Below are positions 6,936 through 12,253 of a DNA stretch of 12,253 bases, one piece after another. The first letter of the stretch is position 1. Every line of letters begins with the position of its first letter. The translations under genes were made by a program, and so were the position numbers. The notes under the pieces are model-generated. The model was given only the letters and a program-made list of their open reading frames with translations. It made no database searches and had not been told where the DNA came from. This DNA is from IDS-8 sp040902105 (lineage in GTDB: Bacteria; Pseudomonadota; Gammaproteobacteria; Steroidobacterales; Woeseiaceae): contig JBBDXW010000073.1 of NCBI GenBank assembly GCA_040902105.1, positions 1 through 12,253 on the forward strand. Reading direction: 5' to 3'.

Positions 6936-7721
6936 ATGGTGGCAAATGTATACAAACCTGCGTACCGAGCGTTGGAGGCCGCGGTTCTGACATCCGACGA
7001 CCTTACAGCGAAACTGGAACCGTTCGACTCCTTCTGGCAGGCGCCGGACGACATCGAGAGCGGTTACGCAAAATTTGATGCCTACTACAAGGCCAACTTT
7101 CTCCCGTTGATGCCGGCTAACAAAACCGCGCGCATTCTCGTCATAAGCTGCGGCCCGGGGTACCTGGTAAAGTGCTTGTCGGACCGCGGGTACAAGAATG
7201 TCCTCGGGATTGATTCGTTTCCCGACAAAATAGCCTATGCCACGAAGCGCGGTCTGAACTGTCGTGTCGAGCGCGGCTTCGAACACGTCGCAAGTCATCC
7301 TGATGAATACGACGCGATCGTGGCCGAACAGGAGTTAAATCACCTGACGCTCGACGAATCGCTGAGCTTCCTGGCGCTGTGCCGCAAATCGCTGCACAAA
7401 GGCGGTTTGCTGCTCGTTTATGCGATGAACGGAGCCCATCCGTTGTACGGCGCCGAGAACCTTGCCCACAACATTGACCACTTCTATACGGTAACGGAAT
7501 TCAGTCTTGGCCAGATCATGTCGGCCGGCGGATTCAAAGATGTCAAAATTCACCCGTTGAAGCTTTATGTTTTCTGGAAAAACCCGATGAATTACGTCGG
7601 ACTGGCCATTACGAGCCTGATCGACCTGACGGTCAGAATACTGTTCAAGCTGTACGCGAAAGACGTCAAGGTACTGACGAAGAAAATCGCTGCCAGCGGC
7701 CACAGCCCGACACATGACTGA
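6936..7721 (+). CDS. class I SAM-dependent methyltransferase
   Basis: A 261-residue methyltransferase. SAM-binding motif I is ILVISCGPGYLVK (about 67-79) and the ribose-contacting acidic residue is in GID (Asp93). The strand that follows (EYDAIVAEQELNHL, 124-137) and the KGGLLLVYAMNG segment (155-166) match the later motifs of small-molecule methyltransferases found in polysaccharide loci. A hydrophobic stretch (about 219-240) followed by lysines near the C-terminus may anchor it to the membrane, which would suit a lipid-linked substrate; this is an inference. The ATG at 6936 was chosen because AAGGA lies 8 bases upstream and the family fold starts there, although the frame is open from 6678 inside the SDR gene. 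It is the last clear gene of the plus-strand operon. The methyl acceptor is unknown. Confidence 0.87.
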   Translation: MVANVYKPAYRALEAAVLTSDDLTAKLEPFDSFWQAPDDIESGYAKFDAYYKANFLPLMPANKTARILVISCGPGYLVKCLSDRGYKNVLGIDSFPDKIAYATKRGLNCRVERGFEHVASHPDEYDAIVAEQELNHLTLDESLSFLALCRKSLHKGGLLLVYAMNGAHPLYGAENLAHNIDHFYTVTEFSLGQIMSAGGFKDVKIHPLKLYVFWKNPMNYVGLAITSLIDLTVRILFKLYAKDVKVLTKKIAASGHSPTHD

Positions 7722-7908
7722 CGCGATACGTCGCATGGTTGATGCCTGCACGACAGGATCCGCGGTCTTCAGCGAGGATTTGCGCCGGGCCAGGAGTCTC
7801 TGCATAAGTCCTGACGGAGCCGCTGTAGGAGCCCGCCATTGCGGGCGACCTGCGCAGGTGCCGATCGAAGGCGGTGGTCGCCCGCAATGGCGGGCTCCTA
7901 CAGGGTAG
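7714..7908 (+). CDS. doubtful small ORF running into the REP doublet
   Basis: A 64-codon frame starts at an ATG that overlaps the methyltransferase stop by 8 bp. That is the kind of overlap seen between coupled operon genes. About the first 36 codons are unique sequence. The rest is read through REP copy 2, so its C-terminus would be encoded by the repeat. I recognise no family in it, and no Shine-Dalgarno-like sequence precedes the ATG. It could be the stump of a further operon gene cut by insertion of the repeat, or simply noncoding trailer. I regard noncoding as more likely. Confidence 0.17.
   Translation: MTDAIRRMVDACTTGSAVFSEDLRRARSLCISPDGAAVGARHCGRPAQVPIEGGGRPQWRAPTG
7823..7903. repeat. 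REP doublet, copy 2
   Basis: An 81-bp element with both 28-bp arms (7823-7850 and 7876-7903) identical to copy 1. The 25-bp spacer differs at three positions, reading GCCGATCG where copy 1 reads GTTGAACG. It lies between two convergent genes, about 100 bp after the methyltransferase stop and 14 bp before the bfd stop. This is a favoured place for REP elements because it interrupts no coding sequence and can protect mRNA 3' ends or separate convergent transcripts. No T-run follows on the plus strand, so classical terminator function is not evident here. Confidence 0.93.
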
Positions 7909-7917
7909 GCGGTGGGA

Positions 7918-8127
7918 TCAGGCGGCGGAGGAGACGTAGAGCTTCGGGCGGCCTGCGCAAGAATCCCCGTTGGCCTGGTTCAGGATCGATTCGGCTTCGT
8001 CGGCGCAACTGCCGCAGCCGGACGCAACTCCCAGGGCCTCGCGGAGCTCGTACAGGTTGTCCACGCCGCTGGCTGCGGCGCGGCGAATCTGTTTGTCGGT
8101 GACAGCTTTGCAGATACAGACGTACAT
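7918..8127 (-). CDS. bfd: bacterioferritin-associated ferredoxin
   Basis: A 69-residue [2Fe-2S] protein of the BFD family. The four cluster cysteines are visible as CIC near the N-terminus (MYVCICKAVTD) and CGSC about 32 residues later (ASGCGSC). Bfd docks on bacterioferritin and donates electrons that reduce and release stored iron, so it is made when iron is short. The length and motifs match the family, with a short C-terminal tail of about 28 residues after CGSC. The ATG at 8127 fits the usual MYVCIC start; an in-frame TTG at 8136 would add three residues. A Fur box and promoter lie immediately upstream. No bacterioferritin gene is in the window. The FecA-like receptor gene lies upstream on the same strand, ending 164 bp before this start. 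Confidence 0.93.
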   Translation of the reverse strand: MYVCICKAVTDKQIRRAAASGVDNLYELREALGVASGCGSCADEAESILNQANGDSCAGRPKLYVSSAA

Positions 8128-8166
8128 ATTTTTCAATAACTTAGCCGGTCTGACGAACTCGCGTCT

Positions 8167-8195
8167 ATTTGAACGGAAATGCGAATGATTGTCAA
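8167..8195 (-). promoter_or_regulatory. sigma-70-like promoter of bfd
   Basis: Read on the minus strand, a consensus -35 TTGACA (8195-8190) and a -10 TCAAAT (8172-8167, 4/6) are separated by exactly 17 bp. They point at bfd, whose ATG is 40 bp past the -10. The -35 lies inside the Fur box, so repressor and RNA polymerase would compete for the site. Confidence 0.6.
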
Positions 8196-8196
8196 T
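8178..8196. promoter_or_regulatory. Fur box upstream of bfd
   Basis: The 19-mer AATGCGAATGATTGTCAAT matches the classical AATGAGAATGATTCTCATT form of the Fur operator at 16 of 19 positions. It lies about 50 bp upstream of the bfd start and covers the -35 hexamer. Fe(II)-Fur binding there would repress bfd when iron is plentiful, as is known for bfd in enterobacteria and Pseudomonas. Confidence 0.75.
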
Positions 8197-8291
8197 AGCG
8201 TTACGTTAAATCCGCAGTCGGGATCCCCATCCGTGCACGGTGAGAGAAGCGCACTCGCAACCGGGTCCACGTCGCTTCCGGAGATGCCTTT

Positions 8292-10517
8292 TCAGAGGCT
8301 GAAACTCAGGCCAATGTACGCGGTGCGCTCGAGCCCCGGCCGTACGCCGGCCGGCCGGCGTGCCGCGACGTAGGTCTCATCGAACAGGTTGTCGACCTTG
8401 ATGTACGTGCTCAGCGCCTCCGTGAAATGCCAGCGCGCCAGGACGTCCCAGACGACATGGGCGTCCACCGTCTCAGACGGGATGTAGGCACCCTGACCGG
8501 CCACTGTACGCATCTTGTCCAGATAGCTGGCGGCGAGATTCACGCTCCAGGTGTCGTTCTCGAGGCCGGAGGCCGCGCGCAGCTGATGCTGCGGCAGGTA
8601 CGGCAGTTCATCGCCGACCTGCACGTCGCCCCAGGGTTCGAAACTGCTCTCGAACGCATTGTTGAACTCTGCCTCGGCGGTCCAGGTGTATTTGAGGCTG
8701 ACGGGCAGGTCGAGGTTGCGGTCGCCGAGATTCGTCCATGCGTAGTCGGCACTCAGCTCGATGCCCTGCACGGTGACTTCACCGCCGTCAAACTGGTCGC
8801 CGATCTGCCCGCTTCCACCGGTCGAGGCGGTTATCGTGCCCACCAGGTTGTCGTAGTCGTTGACGAAATAAATCGACTCGAAGCGAAGCGCGTCACCGCC
8901 ATAGCGCGCGCCGAATTCGATGTTGAGGCTGCTCTCCTCGCTGGCGTCACTTCCCGGCGCCGGCGGATTGAAACCCTTGTGCACACCGGCAAGGATGCGC
9001 CAGTTGTCGTTCAGCCTGTACAGCGCGCCCATGCCCGGAATGAAGACGGACACCGAGTTGTTGCGAACCTGTGTCGGTCCGAGACTGCGCGACGGATCCG
9101 TTGCGGAATAGTCGAGACGCGTCATGTCGATATCCTCGAAGCGTGCGCCCGGCGTCAGGATCCACGCGCCGTTGCGGATTTCCGTTTCCGCAAATAAGGC
9201 CCTGGCGTCGGCGCTGCTCAGCTGGTTGGCCGCCGAGCCGGGCAGACCGGAACTCGTCAGGACCAGTTGCGAATTCTCCATTCTGAATCTGTCGTCCCTG
9301 TGCAGCCGGTCTTCTTCATCCTCGTGCAGCCTGACGCCCGCAGTCAGCGCCATCAGGGTGTCGCCGAATGCCAGGTCGACGGTCACCTCGGCCTGTAGGC
9401 CCTGCGAGTAGTACTGGCGATTGTTGTGCCGTTTTACGATGGCGTCGTCCGGGCTGTCCGAGCCCGTCAGCCAGGCGAACTCCGTCGCAAACGTCGTGGG
9501 ATCCGCCAAAACATCGCCGATGCCGCGACCCGCGACAGAATCGAGCTTGAACCAGTTGCGTGCAAAATCGTTGCGATACGCCGTCACTTCGCCGCGCCAG
9601 TTGTTTCGTGGGTCGAACACGTAACTGGCCTGAAGTTGCTCGTGTTCGCTCTCGAACAGGTCGCCGGCGGATGCCGCGTAACGACGGTACGGATCGATAG
9701 CGAAGTCGTCATCGGTCAGGCCGAGATAGGTTTCGTCGGAGGCCTGGTCGGTATAGCCCGCCTTGAAACGCAGACTCTGGTAGAGCGGGGAGGCCGGGTC
9801 GCTGTCGAACTGCAGCTTCACCATGTAGTCCTCGATGTCGTAACCCGTGTTCTGGCCTGCCGGACCGTCTATGGTCTTGAAGCCGTCGCTCTGTGCCTGC
9901 ACGGTCTCGGCGAGCCAGGAAAAGCGCTCGCCGCGATTGCCTAAATTCAGATGCGCGTCGGCCGTTTCATGCTGGCCGAGACGAACATCGACGTTGCCGG
10001 CGATGCCGTCCGTCGCATCCGGAATCGGCGTCGAAATCAGGTTGATTGCGCCGCCGGTCGTGCGCGGGCCGACGGAGATTGCCGCAGGACCTTTCAGGAC
10101 TTCCAGCGCGTAGATGCGGCGCTGCGTTGGAAAATAGTATGCGGCAGGCGACGCGTACGGCGCCGGCGCAATCAGCACTCCGTCCTCCAGAAGGGCGATG
10201 CGCGAGCTGCGATCGAGTCCCGAGCCGCGAATTCCGATGTTGGGTCTCAAGCCGAAGCCTTCCTCTTCCTGCACGTACACGCCCGGGACAGTGCGCAGCA
10301 CGCGCATGACGTCTGCCTGCAGAAATGCCTGCAGCTCCTCGTGGCTGACCAGGTGCGCGGAGCCGGGCACGTCGGCGACGCTGCGCCTGTGACCGAGGAT
10401 GGTGACACTGTCGAGCGCGGGGTTGGCGGATGGCTTGTCGTCCTGTGCGTTGGCGGTGAAGGACATGGGCAGGAACAAGGCACACAGGAGTCCCGTGAGC
10501 AGGCGAACGGCTGGCAT
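8292..10517 (-). CDS. FecA-like TonB-dependent outer-membrane siderophore receptor
   Basis: A 742-residue TonB-dependent receptor that should import a ferric chelate across the outer membrane using TonB energy. Residues 1-24 form a signal peptide ending in TANA, with cleavage likely before QDD. A TonB-box-like segment DSVTILGH comes next. The plug domain carries the FecA-family stretches VLRTVPGVYVQEEEGFGLRP, ALLEDGVLIAPAPYASPAA and GPRTTGGAINLISTPIP, followed by a 22-strand-type barrel ending AYIGLSFSL. There is no N-terminal signalling domain of the FecA/FpvA kind, so it probably has no dedicated ECF sigma partner. The ATG at 10517 has GAGG 7 bases upstream; an in-frame ATG at 10586 would add 23 residues and would bury the promoter. 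The substrate may be ferric dicitrate or another chelate. A Fur box lies about 50 bp upstream. Confidence 0.93.
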   Translation of the reverse strand: MPAVRLLTGLLCALFLPMSFTANAQDDKPSANPALDSVTILGHRRSVADVPGSAHLVSHEELQAFLQADVMRVLRTVPGVYVQEEEGFGLRPNIGIRGSGLDRSSRIALLEDGVLIAPAPYASPAAYYFPTQRRIYALEVLKGPAAISVGPRTTGGAINLISTPIPDATDGIAGNVDVRLGQHETADAHLNLGNRGERFSWLAETVQAQSDGFKTIDGPAGQNTGYDIEDYMVKLQFDSDPASPLYQSLRFKAGYTDQASDETYLGLTDDDFAIDPYRRYAASAGDLFESEHEQLQASYVFDPRNNWRGEVTAYRNDFARNWFKLDSVAGRGIGDVLADPTTFATEFAWLTGSDSPDDAIVKRHNNRQYYSQGLQAEVTVDLAFGDTLMALTAGVRLHEDEEDRLHRDDRFRMENSQLVLTSSGLPGSAANQLSSADARALFAETEIRNGAWILTPGARFEDIDMTRLDYSATDPSRSLGPTQVRNNSVSVFIPGMGALYRLNDNWRILAGVHKGFNPPAPGSDASEESSLNIEFGARYGGDALRFESIYFVNDYDNLVGTITASTGGSGQIGDQFDGGEVTVQGIELSADYAWTNLGDRNLDLPVSLKYTWTAEAEFNNAFESSFEPWGDVQVGDELPYLPQHQLRAASGLENDTWSVNLAASYLDKMRTVAGQGAYIPSETVDAHVVWDVLARWHFTEALSTYIKVDNLFDETYVAARRPAGVRPGLERTAYIGLSFSL

Positions 10518-10557
10518 AAATGAACCTCGGAGTACAGGCGCTGGAGAATAGACGAGA

Positions 10558-10586
10558 AAAATAACGCAAATGAGAACGATTCGCAA
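10558..10586 (-). promoter_or_regulatory. sigma-70-like promoter of the TonB-dependent receptor
   Basis: On the minus strand a -35 TTGCGA (10586-10581) and a -10 TATTTT (10563-10558) are separated by 17 bp, about 40 bp upstream of the chosen ATG. The Fur box covers the -35 and most of the spacer. Supporting this promoter also supports the ATG at 10517 over the one at 10586, which would lie upstream of the transcript start. Confidence 0.55.
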
Positions 10587-10587
10587 C
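10569..10587. promoter_or_regulatory. Fur box upstream of the TonB-dependent receptor
   Basis: The 19-mer AATGAGAACGATTCGCAAC matches the classical AATGAGAATGATTCTCATT operator at 15 of 19 positions. It overlaps the receptor's -35 element, which is the expected arrangement for iron-dependent repression. It is also about 215 bp from the divergent PrsR start, too far for obvious control of that gene unless the PrsR transcript begins near here. Confidence 0.72.
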
Positions 10588-10802
10588 TACAACAAATTTA
10601 TATCATGGGGCGTCAAAATATGCCTTCTCCCAGATCGCCCGGTAACGCGAGCTCCAACAGGCCCGCGGAGGGCCGTCGGCAGCTTCAGTGTTTGAATACC
10701 TCCTATAAGCAGCGGCGACGTGGCAACATTGCGCGTCTACAGCGGCGACCTGCGGGAAACTGCGCGACCGGTGCAGCCCGCGAGGCGGTACAAAGGACCA
10801 GC
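10588..10802 (+). other. PrsR leader/intergenic region, apparently noncoding
   Basis: This 215-bp stretch lies between the Fur-controlled receptor promoter and the PrsR start. The PrsR frame stays open back to an ATG at 10605, but the 66 extra residues are rich in Arg, Gln and Ser and fall outside the receiver fold, so I treat them as untranslated. A short motif AGCGGCGAC occurs twice (about 10711 and 10740). I found neither a convincing sigma-70 promoter for PrsR nor a -24/-12 sigma-54 site here. Confidence 0.5.
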
Positions 10803-12188
10803 TTGAGCCACCACGACAGAAAACTTCTCATCGTAGAAGACGATCCCGGCCTCCTGAGCCAACTCCGCTGGTGCTTCGAGCAATACGAGGTGGTCACTGC
10901 AGAGGACCGCAGTTCCGCAATCTACGAACTGCGGCGGAACGAGCCGTTGGTCGTGCTGCAGGACTTAGGGCTCCCGCCGAATCCCGAAGGTGTCGACGAG
11001 GGCCTGGCCACGCTGCAGGAAATCCTCAAACTCGCGCCACACACGAAGGTGATCGTCGTGACGGGACACGGCGACCAGGAGAATGCATTGAAATCCGTTG
11101 CGATGGGCGCATACGATTTCTATCAAAAGCCCGTCGACACGGACACTCTGCAGTTGCTGGTGGAGCGCGCATTCAATATCAGCGAACTCGAATGCGAGAA
11201 CCGGCGGCTGCAAAGTCTTGCAGTCGAATCGCCGCTGGATGGCATCGTGGCCGCGAGCGAGGGCATGCTGCAGGTGTGCCGCACGATCGAAAAAGTTGCG
11301 CCGACCAACGTCACGACATTGTTGCTTGGCGAGAGCGGCACCGGAAAGGAGTTGCTGGCCCGCGCACTGCATCGGCTGAGTCCCTGCGCGGACAAGCGCT
11401 TTGTCGCGATCAACTGCGCGGCGATTCCGGAGAACCTGCTCGAGTCCGAGCTTTTCGGTTACGAGAAGGGCGCGTTTACCGGTGCAGCGAAGCAGACGCC
11501 CGGCAAAGTGGAAGTCGCGAACGGGGGCACCCTGTTCCTCGATGAAATCGGTGACATGCCGCTCGCGTTGCAAGCCAAGATGCTGCGTTTTTTGCAGGAA
11601 CGCGTCATAGAGCGCGTGGGAGGCAGGGAGGAAATCTCCGTCGACGTTCGGGTGGTCTGCGCGACGAATCGCAACCTCGTGGAACTCATTACGCAAGGCC
11701 GTTTTCGCGAGGACCTCTATTATCGCGTGAGCGAAATTACGATCGATATCCCGCCGTTTCGGGATCGCGAGGAGGGCAGGTTGATCCTCGCACGCGCGTT
11801 GCTGGTGAAGTATGCCAAACAACAGGGCAGGGCGCTCACCGGTTTCAGTGACGATGCGAACGATGCCATCGAAGCCTATTCCTGGCCCGGCAACGTGCGC
11901 GAACTGGAAAACAAGATCAAAGGCGCCGTCATCATGGCCGACGGCAAGCAGGTCACGGCCGCGGATCTCGGGCTGGAGAGCGTCGAACTGGCGCCCGAGT
12001 CGCTCAACCTGCGTGAGGTACGGCAGCGTGCCGAGTCGAAAGCGATTCGGGTTGCTCTCATGAAAAACTTTGGCAATATCTCACGCGCGGCCGAGCAACT
12101 CGGCGTTACGCGACCGACCCTTTACGATTTACTGAACAAGTACGGCTTATCGGCTGAGGCGTATTCGAAGCGCAGCGTCGGCGGGTAG
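10803..12188 (+). CDS. prsR: PEP-CTERM-box sigma-54 response regulator PrsR
   Basis: A 461-residue NtrC-family activator. The receiver domain (about 6-125) has the acidic pocket VEDD (11-14), phospho-acceptor Asp54 in LQDLGLP, Thr87 and Lys109 (FYQKP). The AAA+ sigma-54 interaction domain (about 145-380) has Walker A GESGTGKE (176-183), the sigma-54 contact loop GAFTGA (223-228) and Walker B GTLFLDEIGD (242-251). A Fis-type helix-turn-helix lies at 425-446. The receiver wording DLGLPPNPEGVDEGLATLQEIL and the HTKVIVVTG stretch match PrsR of exosortase/PEP-CTERM organisms, which controls polysaccharide and PEP-CTERM genes with the kinase PrsK. The TTG at 10803 was chosen because AAAGGA lies 5 bases upstream and the receiver begins at once. 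PrsK, usually adjacent, is not in the window. REP copy 3 starts 10 bp after the stop. Confidence 0.9.
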   Translation: MSHHDRKLLIVEDDPGLLSQLRWCFEQYEVVTAEDRSSAIYELRRNEPLVVLQDLGLPPNPEGVDEGLATLQEILKLAPHTKVIVVTGHGDQENALKSVAMGAYDFYQKPVDTDTLQLLVERAFNISELECENRRLQSLAVESPLDGIVAASEGMLQVCRTIEKVAPTNVTTLLLGESGTGKELLARALHRLSPCADKRFVAINCAAIPENLLESELFGYEKGAFTGAAKQTPGKVEVANGGTLFLDEIGDMPLALQAKMLRFLQERVIERVGGREEISVDVRVVCATNRNLVELITQGRFREDLYYRVSEITIDIPPFRDREEGRLILARALLVKYAKQQGRALTGFSDDANDAIEAYSWPGNVRELENKIKGAVIMADGKQVTAADLGLESVELAPESLNLREVRQRAESKAIRVALMKNFGNISRAAEQLGVTRPTLYDLLNKYGLSAEAYSKRSVGG

Positions 12189-12198
12189 GGAGCCTCTG

Positions 12199-12253
12199 CT
12201 GTAGGAGCCCGCCATTGCGGGCGACCTGCGCAGGTGTTGAACGAAGGCGGTGG
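12199..12253. repeat. REP doublet, copy 3 (cut by window edge)
   Basis: The 55 visible bases are identical to positions 1-55 of copy 1, spacer included: a full left arm, the spacer and the first two bases of the right arm. It begins 10 bp after the prsR stop. It is closer to copy 1 than to copy 2, which has three spacer changes. The right arm lies outside the window. Confidence 0.9.

Noticed and set aside
8246..8278. GAAGCG / CGCTTC inverted repeat after the receptor gene as a terminator
   Set aside because: The loop is 21 bases and no T-run follows on the minus strand.
10605..10802. 66-residue N-terminal extension of PrsR from the ATG at 10605
   Set aside because: The receiver fold begins at the TTG at 10803, which has its own Shine-Dalgarno sequence; the extension is low in hydrophobic residues and has no known counterpart in the family.
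10965..11822. 285-codon open frame antisense to prsR
   Set aside because: It lies opposite the receiver and AAA+ domains, whose motifs are intact; no family features are visible in the antisense product.
1..12253. CRISPR array or insertion sequence from the repeated 81-bp units
   Set aside because: The units are thousands of bases apart, palindromic in REP fashion, and no transposase or cas gene is present in the window.

Overview
The window is GC-rich, densely coding bacterial DNA. Its content fits a gammaproteobacterium with an exosortase/PEP-CTERM type extracellular polysaccharide programme. The reasons are a close match to the PEP-CTERM-box response regulator PrsR, a block of surface-sugar and acyl-modification genes, Fur-type iron control, and GTAG-type REP sequences like those known from Xanthomonadales and Pseudomonas. 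The lineage is an inference; no rRNA or other marker gene is present.

Layout from left to right. Positions 1-81 hold a complete inverted REP doublet with a T-run just after it. A minus-strand operon follows, transcribed right to left from about 3993 to 129: a family 4 glycosyltransferase, a left-handed beta-helix acyltransferase fused to an acyl carrier protein, and an AMP-forming acyl ligase whose start overlaps the preceding stop by 4 bp. Diverging from it across about 170 bp is a plus-strand operon (4163-7721): a GlpD-like FAD dehydrogenase, an extended SDR sugar epimerase/dehydratase and a class I SAM methyltransferase. A second REP doublet (7823-7903) separates this operon from a convergent iron block: bacterioferritin-associated ferredoxin (bfd) and a FecA-like TonB-dependent receptor. 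Each of these two genes has its own Fur box overlapping a sigma-70-like promoter. Diverging from the receptor is the sigma-54 activator PrsR (10803-12188). A third REP doublet, identical to the first over the 55 bases visible, starts 10 bp after the PrsR stop and is cut by the window edge.

How the genes may work together. The six divergent genes form a plausible unit for making and decorating a surface glycan or glycolipid. The ligase would activate a carboxylic acid and load it on the carrier domain fused to the acyltransferase, which would move it onto a sugar or lipid acceptor. The glycosyltransferase, SDR, GlpD-like enzyme and methyltransferase would supply and modify that acceptor. The substrate cannot be read from the sequence. 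PrsR would be expected to act at sigma-54 promoters of polysaccharide and PEP-CTERM genes, but I found no convincing -24/-12 site in the intergenic regions I checked. The iron genes look like an independent Fur regulon insertion.

The parts most worth a second look are the ligase plus acyltransferase-carrier fusion in its divergent cluster, the operon-end REP doublets, a possible attenuator in the glycosyltransferase leader, and the placement of PrsR without its kinase beside iron genes.
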